Assembly (NCBI GenBank): GCA_050053595.1
Contig: JASFTK010000042.1
Coordinates: 1 to 11,828 of the forward strand
Source of the DNA: GCA-2726865 sp050053595
GTDB lineage: Archaea; Thermoproteota; Bathyarchaeia; TCS64
DNA length: 11,828 nucleotides
Reading direction: 5' to 3'
This document shows, piece by piece, positions 1 through 6,507 of the stretch. Below the pieces are notes generated by a model. That model was not told where the DNA came from and ran no database searches. It saw nothing but the letters and a program-made list of their open reading frames with translations. The position numbers and the translations under genes are program-made. Numbering within the stretch: position 1 is the first letter of the stretch; each line of letters starts with the position of its first letter.

Positions 1-66
1 TGGACCAGACAATCCGAGAGGGCTGTGATCAAAGTTCTTTCATTGGGTTCCCGTGTGAAATGGGCT

Positions 67-336
67 TTATTCGGGGTTGATGGGTATGATCTGCATGATG
101 ACCTGCCCCTTGGGGTCGGGGCACTCTACTTCCCATGTAGTGGACATCCAATCGTCAGGCTCATCAATCTTCCTCTGCTTCGCAGGGAGAAGGGGGAGGA
201 TACTGTTGAGAGCCCAGTAGCAGAAGTGGCCTTCGGGTATGCTGATCTCTCCTCCTCTGACGATGAAGTAGTCCCCTACCTTAATCGTGTCGCAGTAACC
301 CATGATCTCCTTTACCACTACTTTCAAATCTTGCAA
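67..336 (-). CDS. TIGR04076-family small cysteine-containing protein
   Basis: An 89-residue protein of the uncharacterised TIGR04076 family; the biochemical role is not known. The family pattern is visible: a cysteine at about residue 15 followed by KVGD, a second cysteine in FCYWAL (about 39-44), the ILPLLPA segment (46-52), and a third cysteine in ECPDPKGQV (71-79). These three cysteines recur in the family and could bind a metal or be redox active, which is inference. The length is normal for a single-domain member. The start is TTG: a strong GGAGG at 344-348 lies 7 nt upstream, and the nearby ATG at 350 is in another frame and overlaps that site. There is no partner gene close enough for an operon. 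Family call fairly sure; function open. Confidence 0.85.
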   Translation of the reverse strand: MQDLKVVVKEIMGYCDTIKVGDYFIVRGGEISIPEGHFCYWALNSILPLLPAKQRKIDEPDDWMSTTWEVECPDPKGQVIMQIIPINPE

Positions 337-360
337 TGTGTTGCCTCCATGCCTCTGAGT

Positions 361-368
361 GTTTAAAC
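361..368. promoter_or_regulatory. Palindromic TATA-like box GTTTAAAC
   Basis: GTTTAAAC reads the same on both strands and contains TTTAAA, an archaeal TATA-like core. Leftward it lies about 28 nt from the TTG start of the TIGR04076 gene. Rightward it would place a transcription start near 390, exactly where the structured segment begins. Called from spacing and composition only. Confidence 0.35.
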
Positions 369-389
369 GTTAATCCCATCAGTTAAGTA

Positions 390-497
390 TGTTATCCCCC
401 TCAATTGCTACGCTTCACATGTGGTGATCATTGTGAGGTTAAGTATCTCATTGGATAACAAGTGATATCCTCATGGGGGTTCACCCCTCCTTTTTGA
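390..497 (+). ncRNA. Candidate small structured RNA
   Basis: Starting about 25 nt to the right of the TATA-like palindrome there are nested complementary segments: GTTATCC (391-397) with GGATAAC (453-459), CCTCA with TGAGG (near 399-403 and 433-437), and TCAC with GTGA at the centre. The segment ends with a GGGG/CCCC hairpin and a T5 run. Promoter, nested stems and terminator are in the right order for an independent RNA. The stems are short, so a chance arrangement is possible; it matches no RNA family I recognise. Confidence 0.25.
475..495 (+). terminator. Hairpin plus T5 run
   Basis: GGGG and CCCC (476-479 and 484-487) pair around a four-base loop, with a possible G-T pair below, followed by CCTTTTT. 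This resembles an intrinsic terminator on the plus strand. No protein gene ends here on that strand, which is why a small RNA is considered. Confidence 0.35.
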
Positions 498-642
498 GTA
501 GTTTCCACATGTATTTGTGGATGACTTCGACCAAGTACGCCATCTCATTATATGCCGTGTCTGAGGAAGACACTTACCGATACCGAGGAATTACATGACT
601 TCACTCCGTGTGAGGTAGAGACATGACAAGAACCGTACATGC

Positions 643-1020
643 CTAGACGTATTTCTCTATAACTTCTCTTGTCTCTTTGGGGAAGTCATCCATGAGACTC
701 TGGACGATAGTCCTTACCAGGTATTTCTTGTATCCCGTCTCATCGAGCCTGGGATAGTATATCTTGCGATGTCCGCCCTTGCCAGTGGCATCTCTCCAGG
801 AGAGGATGCCTTGGTCTACCATCTTGTTGAGGAACAGTATGATGGATGGTCTCGAGATGGTCTTGTCCTCTCCGAGCTTTTCGTTCACGGTCTTCCAGGT
901 TAGACCTGAACCGGCTCCCTCCTCTGCATTTTCCCAGATAAACCTCAGAGTCAACTCTTCGTACTCTTTCAATGTCTTCCTGAATCCAGTCTTGGAAGGA
1001 TCGAATGAGCTCTCATACAT
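643..1020 (-). CDS. Winged-helix DNA-binding regulator (BlaI/MecI- or PadR-like)
   Basis: A 125-residue single-domain protein that looks like a winged-helix transcription regulator. A first helix (about residues 16-32) is followed by a helix-turn-helix region (about 40-75, with LTWKTVNEKLG then SRPSIILFLNKMVDQGIL). A glycine- and basic-rich wing follows, DATGKGGHRKIYYP (77-90). The C-terminal helices (95-125) are suited to dimerisation. The ATG start has no Shine-Dalgarno sequence, but a TATA-like dyad sits about 27 nt upstream, which fits a leaderless transcript. No membrane peptidase or transporter lies beside it, so the regulon is unknown; autoregulation is plausible. BlaI/MecI/CopY is the closest general resemblance; PadR or MarR types are alternatives. 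Confidence 0.75.
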   Translation of the reverse strand: MYESSFDPSKTGFRKTLKEYEELTLRFIWENAEEGAGSGLTWKTVNEKLGEDKTISRPSIILFLNKMVDQGILSWRDATGKGGHRKIYYPRLDETGYKKYLVRTIVQSLMDDFPKETREVIEKYV

Positions 1021-1360
1021 GTTTTAATTTACGCGTGGTTAACATTTTAGATGTTTTTGTTAAAATAGGCACAAAAAGACAATTATATGAGGAAATATTT
1101 GTTTTTATGGGGTTTTTCCGCTCAACTGTGCCTAGTATCTATCTTGAAGCTACTAAGAATCTGTATGCTGCCGTAAATATTGAGGTTCCGTGTACTCTTT
1201 CGAAAAATTGTACAACCATGATATAACAGACTAATAAAGCGATTATAATTTCTACCCAGGGTTGCTGTATAAAAAATTTAAACTCTCATCTAATATGATA
1301 GAAGATTGTCTTTTTGCAGGTCCCGCAAATTGATAACCGTATCCTTTTGTTAATTTTTTT
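1021..1360. other. AT-rich intergenic stretch, no supported gene
   Basis: Very AT-rich DNA upstream of the winged-helix regulator. It holds the dyad at 1041-1055 and a T8 run at 1354-1361 that could end a rightward transcript. An open frame ending at 1226 overlaps the regulator and has no family resemblance, so it is not called. Confidence 0.5.
1041..1055 (-). promoter_or_regulatory. Dyad over the likely TATA box of the winged-helix gene
   Basis: AACAT (1041-1045) and ATGTT (1051-1055) form a perfect 5-bp inverted repeat around a TTTAG spacer. On the minus strand the centre reads CTAAAATG, a weak TATA-like box about 27 nt before the ATG at 1020. A symmetric site over the TATA box is where a dimeric winged-helix repressor would block its own promoter; that role is inference. 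Confidence 0.35.
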
Positions 1361-1588
1361 TCATAAACGTATGTGCTCCCATTTATCTAATACCTTGTGA
1401 ACACTGACACCAATGAAAAACCAAAAAAGGAAATATAGAAATGTGGGCGCGAGATTAATTTTATTCGTTCTGAATATTGAGAGCAGGTCCATAATCCCTA
1501 CGAATGATGCTAAACCTAACCCCATCCAACTCAACATACTCTGGTAAGACAAATTGAGTAAAGTAACTAAAATATCTTCTTCAATCAT
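1361..1588 (-). CDS. Small two-helix membrane protein, hypothetical
   Basis: A 75-residue frame with a strongly hydrophobic, ordered composition. One likely membrane helix spans about residues 18-38 and a second, rich in aromatic residues, about 46-64. A short basic loop (RTNK, 40-43) lies between them and a charged tail (HKVLDKWEHIRL) follows. Real small membrane proteins look like this, while random AT-rich frames usually lack such clean segments. There is no Shine-Dalgarno sequence, but a TATA-like TTTATTTT lies about 30 nt before the ATG, so a leaderless transcript is possible. I recognise no family. It stands alone in an AT-rich gap; it could be a chance frame, since AT-rich DNA favours hydrophobic codons. 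Confidence 0.4.
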   Translation of the reverse strand: MIEEDILVTLLNLSYQSMLSWMGLGLASFVGIMDLLSIFRTNKINLAPTFLYFLFWFFIGVSVHKVLDKWEHIRL

Positions 1589-1998
1589 TGAATATTACAT
1601 TTCATTGTTAACAGAAAATAAATGCCTTCTCCCTCGTTTGAAGACCTAACCCTCTTTTTTGTATCCTGAACCTGTAAGGGAATGATAGACTCTACGGCGT
1701 AGGAAGCGTACATGAGCTCAACCTGATAGGACCGGCAGCTTGCGCGCGAGAATATCGCTTTCTGAATTATGTAGGGAAGGAAAACTAGCATGAACTACAG
1801 TAAATATTCACTAAACATAATAAAGAAGACTGGGAGTTGGTTACTTACATGGATAACGTGCACCACAAAGAATATATAAAGTCGGAAAGTAAGAAGCCTG
1901 CCCTAAATGTACTATTATTCATCTTTAAACGTCCTAGTGAATAATAATAGAAATACTCACACAATAGCTGAAAAAAACACATAGGGTTGTTGAATAAT
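1589..1998. other. Intergenic stretch with possible promoters, no supported gene
   Basis: Mostly AT-rich, with a less AT-rich patch near 1670-1765 that may be a decayed coding remnant: frames there are short and match nothing I know. TATA-like elements include TATATAAAG near 1873-1881 and TTTAAAC at 1924-1930, either of which could drive the rightward Mer-like gene with a leader. A minus-strand frame of 68 codons (1585-1791) has no ribosome-binding site or recognisable features. Confidence 0.5.
1615..1622 (-). promoter_or_regulatory. TATA-like box for the small membrane protein
   Basis: TTTATTTT on the minus strand, centred about 30 nt upstream of the ATG at 1588. This spacing would give a transcript starting at or very near the start codon. 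Weak call in AT-rich DNA. Confidence 0.25.
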
Positions 1999-3006
1999 AT
2001 GACGATTTCATTTAGTATTTCATTGAACAGTGGGCATGGGCCTACGGTTGATGCTGTGAGATACGCGGTTATGGCTGAGAAGCAAGGGTTGGAGTGTGTG
2101 TGGTACTGCCAGGATCTGTTCCAGAGGGATGTCTGGGTCTTCCTCACGGCTGCGGCTGCCAACACGGAGGAGATCGATCTGGGCACCGGTATCGTCACGC
2201 CCTACACTGTGAACCCTGCCGAGCTGGCTATGCACGCCGCCACCCTCGACGAGTTCTCCGGTGGGAGGGTCAGGCTCGGTGTGAGCGTCGGGGCCGTGGA
2301 GTTCCTCAAGTGGGTGGGCATCAATGTGAGGAGGCCTCTAACGGCGATGAGGGAGTCCTTCGATATCCTCCGGAGGCTGTTCAGGGGTGAGAGGGTGGAG
2401 TCTGACGGGAAAGTGTTCAAAGGATGGACAGAGGACGCTTACTTGCGGTTTCAGCCCTTCAGGGAGGAGATCCCCCTCTACTTGGGAGCCCAGAGCCCCC
2501 GGATGCTGGAGCTTATAGGAGAGATAGCTGATGGAGGGCTCCCCCTACTGTTCCCACCGGAGTACATAGAGGAGGTCTTGGAGTACATCAAGAGGGGAGC
2601 CGCCAAGACGAGGAGGGGGATTGAGGACATCGATGTGGTCGGCTGTCTATGGTTCTCAGTCTCCAAGGATCCCGAAGCCGCCAAGGATGCACTGAGGGAT
2701 CTTGTCACATTCTATGGTCCCCACCTCGCACCTGAGATGATTGGGAAGATCGGTCTCTCCCCGGAAGATTTCGATCTAATCAGGGAATCTCTGGAGGAGC
2801 GAGATTTTGTCAGGGCGAGGGCTCTGATGACGGATGAGATGGCGGATCTGGCAATCCACGGAACCCCAGATGACTGCGTCGAGAGGATCGAGGATCTGAT
2901 TGAGAGAGGGCTCACCCATGTGAGGTTCGGTCCTCCATTGGGGCCTGATCCAGTGGAGACTATCAGGCTGATCGGAGAGGAGATAATCCCCCACTTCAGA
3001 GGCTAG
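1999..3006 (+). CDS. Mer-like F420-dependent LLM-class oxidoreductase
   Basis: A 335-residue luciferase-like (LLM) TIM-barrel protein, most similar by eye to methylene-tetrahydromethanopterin reductase (Mer), which uses reduced F420 in C1 metabolism. Shared segments are the GTGIVTPYTVNPAELA region (where Mer has its cis-peptide next to F420), LGAQSPRMLELIGEIADG in mid-protein, and GTPDDCVERIEDLIERGLTHV with GPPLGP near the end. Length matches Mer. The Mer segment GLGPGD is instead GVSVGA here, so substrate or cofactor contacts may differ and I avoid the symbol mer. The ATG at 1999 is chosen; two in-frame TTG codons lie just upstream (1987, 1990), and AGGG at 1983-1986 is a weak ribosome site. 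No other C1-pathway gene is in the window. A related F420 oxidoreductase of other substrate is the alternative. Confidence 0.85.
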   Translation: MTISFSISLNSGHGPTVDAVRYAVMAEKQGLECVWYCQDLFQRDVWVFLTAAAANTEEIDLGTGIVTPYTVNPAELAMHAATLDEFSGGRVRLGVSVGAVEFLKWVGINVRRPLTAMRESFDILRRLFRGERVESDGKVFKGWTEDAYLRFQPFREEIPLYLGAQSPRMLELIGEIADGGLPLLFPPEYIEEVLEYIKRGAAKTRRGIEDIDVVGCLWFSVSKDPEAAKDALRDLVTFYGPHLAPEMIGKIGLSPEDFDLIRESLEERDFVRARALMTDEMADLAIHGTPDDCVERIEDLIERGLTHVRFGPPLGPDPVETIRLIGEEIIPHFRG

Positions 3007-3012
3007 GAGCAT

Positions 3013-3040
3013 CTCAGGCGCGGACTGAGCATATTATTTT
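3013..3040. terminator. Shared hairpin between converging genes
   Basis: CTCAG (3013-3017) pairs with CTGAG (3025-3029) around a GC-rich 7-nt loop and is followed rightward by ATATTATTTT. It lies in the 27-bp gap between the plus-strand Mer-like gene and the minus-strand HNH gene and probably ends the former. Confidence 0.4.
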
Positions 3041-3588
3041 GTGAAAACTCCTTCGAGGCAATATACACTCAGGTCCTCAGGAACAGGACATTTCTGCCCC
3101 AGGTCACACAACTCACAGAGGTCAGCTATTCTGTCTTTATCCAGATCGAGGAGATCACGGTTATCCAACTTATCGTACAGAAGCTTCAGATATTTTCCCT
3201 CAGCAATCCGTGGTATCCTGTTTCTATTCTTCAACTCGAAGAACTCGTAAAGTCTCTTATCCCCCTTCAAGGAGTTGCAGTGGCTGCACACCATCACAGC
3301 GTTGTCAGGATTGTCTGGTCCACCTCTAGACAAAGGTATCATGTGCTCAACCGTTAACTTCTCCTCCACACCACAATAGATACAATTAATAGGGTTCTCC
3401 CTCTCCTTGACCCATTCCCTGATGGATGAAGACCATTCGATCTCACCAGATTGGAGCTTCTTAAATCGGTCCATGATAAACCCGTAATTCCTCTTCCCAA
3501 AGCCTGCAGACTCTGAGATTATCTTTGCATATTGCCAAAAGATGAGATCCTTGAGACTCCTGACTGCCGAAGGAGGCATTCTACCCAC
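3034..3588 (-). CDS. HNH endonuclease with C-terminal four-cysteine cluster
   Basis: A 184-residue HNH-type (beta-beta-alpha metal) nuclease, expected to cut DNA with a divalent metal. The core is clear: a zinc knuckle half CIYC (69-72), EHMIPLSRGG with the catalytic His at 82, an Asn at about 96, then CSHCNSLKGD (101-110) with the second knuckle half and the last motif Asn. The N-terminal 60 residues are helical and basic. After the core, CELC...C...YC (Cys158, 161, 167, 177) forms a second possible metal site. The start is GTG at 3588, with a TATA-like box about 26 nt upstream suggesting a leaderless message; ATG at 3579 is the alternative. No methylase, terminase or CRISPR gene is nearby, so its target is unknown. 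It could be a stand-alone mobile or repair-linked nuclease. Confidence 0.8.
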   Translation of the reverse strand: MGRMPPSAVRSLKDLIFWQYAKIISESAGFGKRNYGFIMDRFKKLQSGEIEWSSSIREWVKERENPINCIYCGVEEKLTVEHMIPLSRGGPDNPDNAVMVCSHCNSLKGDKRLYEFFELKNRNRIPRIAEGKYLKLLYDKLDNRDLLDLDKDRIADLCELCDLGQKCPVPEDLSVYCLEGVFTK

Positions 3589-3609
3589 GTATTCATAGCA
3601 GATTATTTT

Positions 3610-3617
3610 AATTTAAA
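3610..3617 (-). promoter_or_regulatory. TATA-like box for the HNH gene
   Basis: TTTAAATT on the minus strand within a longer AT tract, centred about 26 nt before the GTG start at 3588. The spacing fits an archaeal promoter with transcription beginning at or next to that codon. Confidence 0.45.
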
Positions 3618-3696
3618 GTATTGAAAAATATTTAGAAAACCGGATACTGGTTCTTATCGCGCGTATCTATAGATTATTCAAGTGTTGCATGTAAAA

Positions 3697-3772
3697 TGGC
3701 GCCCCGGGGAAGACTCGAACTTCCGACCGTCCGGTTAACAGCCGGGTGCTCTACCTGCTGAGCTACCGAGGC
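3697..3772 (-). tRNA. tRNA-Asn (anticodon GTT), CCA encoded
   Basis: A complete cloverleaf: acceptor GCCTCGG pairs with CCGGGGC (one U-G pair), D arm GCTC/GAGC with GG in the loop, anticodon loop CTGTTAA giving GTT, and T arm GGAAG-TTCGAGT-CTTCC. The discriminator is G and CCA is encoded, so the 3' end is at 3697, followed directly by TTTT. No intron. The first anticodon-stem pair (27-43) is C-A, a mismatch; the other four pairs are sound. The 5' end is only 6 nt from the gatB stop codon, so it is either cotranscribed with gatCAB or has a promoter inside gatB. A weak TGATAAAG lies about 30 nt upstream, within the gatB 3' end. Confidence 0.97.
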
Positions 3773-3778
3773 ACAACT

Positions 3779-5188
3779 TCACTCGCTGTGTAAGACCTCC
3801 TTTATCAGCCTTTTCACTTCGACGGGATCCCCCCGGGCGCTGATCCGTCTCAGCACCTGCCCCAGCAGGAAATTGAGGGCTTTTGCACGCCCAGCCTGGT
3901 AATCGGAGACTGCCTTCTTGTTCTCCTCAAGGATCTCCTCTATAACCGTCTGGAGCTCACTCTCCGCCATCGAGGCGAGACCTCTTTCCTCAACGATGTT
4001 CCGGGGGGATCCCCCGGTGTTGACGTATTTTTTGATGAGTTCCTTCGCCCCCCTCTCTGTGATGGTCCCTTCATCAATGAGCTCTAAGAGCTCGACGAAG
4101 GTCTCAGGGCGGACGCTTGACTCCCGGAGGCTGAGACCCTCATAGTTGAGGCTCTTAAGGAGGAAGGTGACGATCCAGTTCGCCACCTCAGCGGGCTTGG
4201 GGTAAAGTTTGCAGGACTCCTCGAAGAACCGGGAGAGGTCCAGGCCAGTGTTCACGATGACCCCCGCCTGGAACCGGGGGATCCTGTACTGTTCCACAAA
4301 CCTCTGGATGCGGGCGTCCGGGAGCTCTGGCATCTCGCCCTTGAGCCTCCTGATCCAGTCCTCATCGATGTCAATCCTCACCAGGTCAGGCTCGATGATG
4401 TAGCCGTAATCCTCCTCCCACTCCTTCTTGCGGAGGGTGCTGGTGCTATCGGTCTCGGCATCATAATGCCGGGTCTCCCTCACCACAGCGATGCCCATAC
4501 TTGCCATGCTTTGCTGCCTGATGATCTCATAATTGAGGGCGTCCTCCACCGCCCTGAACCCAGTGATGTTCTTCACCTCAACCCTCTGACCCCCCTCAAG
4601 GCTGATGTTCGCGTCCACCCTCAGGGAACCCTCCCTGGCCGGGTCGTAGACCCCGAGGTGCTCCAAGATCAGGGAGAGCTTCTGGAGAAAAAGACGGGCC
4701 TCCCTGCTACTGGCCATATCCGGCTCGGTGACGATCTCCGCCAAAGGTACGCCGCTGCGGTTGTGGTCGATCAATGTGTGGGTAGACGAGGAGATCCCAC
4801 CCCCAACATGGACTAGTCTGGCCGGGTCCTCCTCAAGGTGGATCCTCGTGACCTCGATCCTCCTACCGTCCAGGAGCAGGTGACCACCCTGAGCAAGGGG
4901 GATCTCGTACTGGGTGATCTGGAAGTTCTTGGGCATATCGGGGTAGAAATAGGACTTCCGGCTGAAGAGGAAATGGGGCTGGACCTGGCAACTGAGGGCC
5001 CTGGCGATCTTCACCCCGTGCTCAACCGCCACCCTGTTCACCATGGGTTTGGCTCCGGGGAACCCGAGGCAGATGGGGCAGGTATTCTGGTTGGGCTCCT
5101 GACCCTCATGGTGTGTGCTGCAACGGCAGAAGAGCTTGCTATCGGTCTCAAGCTGGACATGGATCTCCAAGCCTATTACCGTCCTCAT
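3779..5188 (-). CDS. gatB: Aspartyl/glutamyl-tRNA amidotransferase subunit B
   Basis: GatB is the kinase and tRNA-binding subunit of GatCAB. It activates the misacylated side chain with ATP so that ammonia from GatA can make the amide. In archaea, where GatDE serves Gln, GatCAB mainly makes Asn-tRNA(Asn). The 469 residues match the family length. The N-terminus reads GLEIHVQL (6-13), with Glu and His of the active site. The structural zinc site is Cys21, Cys23, Cys37 and Cys40. The cradle domain follows, and the C-terminal tail from about 320 is the helical plus YqeY-like tRNA-binding region, ending in AKALNFLLGQVLRRI and a short charged end. The start ATG overlaps the gatA stop by ATGA, indicating translational coupling. 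tRNA-Asn follows after 6 nt. Confidence 0.97.
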   Translation of the reverse strand: MRTVIGLEIHVQLETDSKLFCRCSTHHEGQEPNQNTCPICLGFPGAKPMVNRVAVEHGVKIARALSCQVQPHFLFSRKSYFYPDMPKNFQITQYEIPLAQGGHLLLDGRRIEVTRIHLEEDPARLVHVGGGISSSTHTLIDHNRSGVPLAEIVTEPDMASSREARLFLQKLSLILEHLGVYDPAREGSLRVDANISLEGGQRVEVKNITGFRAVEDALNYEIIRQQSMASMGIAVVRETRHYDAETDSTSTLRKKEWEEDYGYIIEPDLVRIDIDEDWIRRLKGEMPELPDARIQRFVEQYRIPRFQAGVIVNTGLDLSRFFEESCKLYPKPAEVANWIVTFLLKSLNYEGLSLRESSVRPETFVELLELIDEGTITERGAKELIKKYVNTGGSPRNIVEERGLASMAESELQTVIEEILEENKKAVSDYQAGRAKALNFLLGQVLRRISARGDPVEVKRLIKEVLHSE

Positions 5189-6507
5189 CCCCTCGCCTCC
5201 AGGGTGTGGGCGGCTTGGATAACCATCCCCTCATCCATGTGGTCTGCCATCAGGTGCAGCCCCACAGGAAGGCCGTCAACTTGACCGCAGGGGACCGAGA
5301 TCATCGGTATTCCTGCAAGGTTGGGGGCCACCGTGAGGATGTCCATCATGTAGTGCTGCACCGGCTCCATCTCGGCGATCTCATCGAACAGGGGGGCCAC
5401 CACGGGCATCGTGGGGGCGGCGAGGATGTCTACCGATCTGAAAACCCTCTTAAAGTCCTCGATGATCTTGGTCCTCACCCTCAGAGCCTTGAAGTAGTAG
5501 GCGTCCCGGTACCCCGCCATACGCGCGAAGGTCCCCAGGATCACCCTCCTCTTAGCCTCCTCGGAGAAGCCCTTCGCCCTGACCCGGGAAAAATACCGGT
5601 CGAAGTCCCCCTCCAGGGGTAGGTGGAGGCCATAGCGGAGTCCGCTGAACTTCGCTAGGTTGGTGGAGGCCTCAGCCATCGCGATGATATAGTAGGAGGC
5701 GAGGGAGGCCTCAGTGTGGGGGAGAGAGACCTCCTCTATGACAGCCCCAAGGTCCTCAAGCTCCCCGATAGATGCGGTGACCCTCTCCGAGACCCCCTGA
5801 TCAATCCCCTCCCCAAAGTACTCCCGTGGAACCCCGACCTTCATCTCCTCGACAGACTCAACAAGGTGTCGGGTGAAGTCCTCAGGGGGGGTCTCCAGGA
5901 CGGTGGAGTCATAACAGTCAGGGCCATTTATGACCGAAAGGAGCAGCGCGGCATCTTCGACTTTCCTCCCCATGACCCCGATCTTGTCAAGGCTATTAGC
6001 ATAATCCACCAACCCCCACCGGCTTGTCCTGCCGTAGGTAGGAGTAAGACCTACGACTCCACTGAACGCGGCAGGGCAGCTGATGGAGCCCCCTGTAGAC
6101 TCAGCTATGGCGAGGTGGGAAAAGTCGGCGACAGCCGTCAGACAGGCGGCTCCCCCTGAGCTGCCGCCACAGCTACGGTCCTTGTCGTGGGGGTTGAGGG
6201 GGACCTTAAAGGGCGTATTGACGTTGAAAGTACCGAACCCGAACTCGTCCTGAGTCGTCTTCCCCAGGATTAGAGCCCCCTCCCGTCGGCACTTGGCTAC
6301 GACAGTGGCATCGAAGGGGGGTATATATCCCTTGAGGATCCGGGAGCCCGCTGTGGTCTGCATCCCTTCGGTGCAGACATTGTCCTTGACCGAGATGGCG
6401 ACCCCTTCAAGCCTCCCGGAACCCTGAGAGTCATCTTCATCGGTGATAGCGTTGAAGATGTGATACTCCTCGTCGAACTCCCGGGCTCTGGCGATGGTGT
6501 CCCTCAT
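5185..6507 (-). CDS. gatA: Aspartyl/glutamyl-tRNA amidotransferase subunit A
   Basis: GatA is the amidase subunit that releases ammonia from glutamine (or asparagine) for the GatB reaction. The amidase-signature catalytic triad is present: Lys41 in ISVKDN, the cis-Ser in GGSSGG (about 114-119) and the nucleophile Ser at about 141 in ESTGGSISCPA. The downstream GLTPTYGRTSRWGLVDYANS segment is typical. At 440 residues it is a little short: the usual N-terminal helical stretch before the NAFI-like motif (here IFNAITD at 17-23) is about 20-30 residues shorter than in many homologues. The start is fixed by a 4-nt ATGA overlap with gatC, and the stop overlaps the gatB start in the same way. All catalytic residues are retained, so I expect an active enzyme. 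Confidence 0.97.
   Translation of the reverse strand: MRDTIARAREFDEEYHIFNAITDEDDSQGSGRLEGVAISVKDNVCTEGMQTTAGSRILKGYIPPFDATVVAKCRREGALILGKTTQDEFGFGTFNVNTPFKVPLNPHDKDRSCGGSSGGAACLTAVADFSHLAIAESTGGSISCPAAFSGVVGLTPTYGRTSRWGLVDYANSLDKIGVMGRKVEDAALLLSVINGPDCYDSTVLETPPEDFTRHLVESVEEMKVGVPREYFGEGIDQGVSERVTASIGELEDLGAVIEEVSLPHTEASLASYYIIAMAEASTNLAKFSGLRYGLHLPLEGDFDRYFSRVRAKGFSEEAKRRVILGTFARMAGYRDAYYFKALRVRTKIIEDFKRVFRSVDILAAPTMPVVAPLFDEIAEMEPVQHYMMDILTVAPNLAGIPMISVPCGQVDGLPVGLHLMADHMDEGMVIQAAHTLEARG

Larger units (their letters stand above)
337..642. other. 306-bp gap with hairpins, no protein gene seen
   Basis: No convincing coding frame on either strand. It holds a GTTTAAAC palindrome (361-368), a direct repeat GTTAAGTAT (382-390 and 438-446), nested inverted repeats (391-459), a hairpin followed by a T-run (475-495) and a perfect 6-bp hairpin, GTGTCT/AGACAC with a 5-nt loop, at 557-573. 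The last could be part of the 3' end of the winged-helix transcript, which runs leftward from 643. Confidence 0.6.

Noticed and set aside
1..66. Partial gene at the left edge
   Set aside because: No frame in the first 66 nt is long enough or distinctive enough to call.
25..366. Plus-strand frame of 113 codons opposite the TIGR04076 gene
   Set aside because: The minus-strand frame shows a clear family pattern and a strong ribosome site; the plus frame has no recognisable features.
1005..1226. Plus-strand frame of 73 codons (or 39 from ATG 1107)
   Set aside because: It overlaps the start of the winged-helix gene, lies in AT-rich DNA and resembles no family; a GAGGAA upstream of 1107 is too far to be convincing.
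1585..1791. Minus-strand frame of 68 codons
   Set aside because: No ribosome site, no ordered domain or membrane pattern, and its end overlaps the start of the better small membrane protein.
3034..3588. HNH nuclease as part of a restriction or defence system
   Set aside because: No methylase, helicase, restriction partner or CRISPR repeat is visible on either side.
1..3700. Integrated element using the tRNA-Asn 3' end as attachment site
   Set aside because: The loosely packed region lies on the correct side of the tRNA, but I found no second copy of the tRNA 3' end, no integrase and no transposase.
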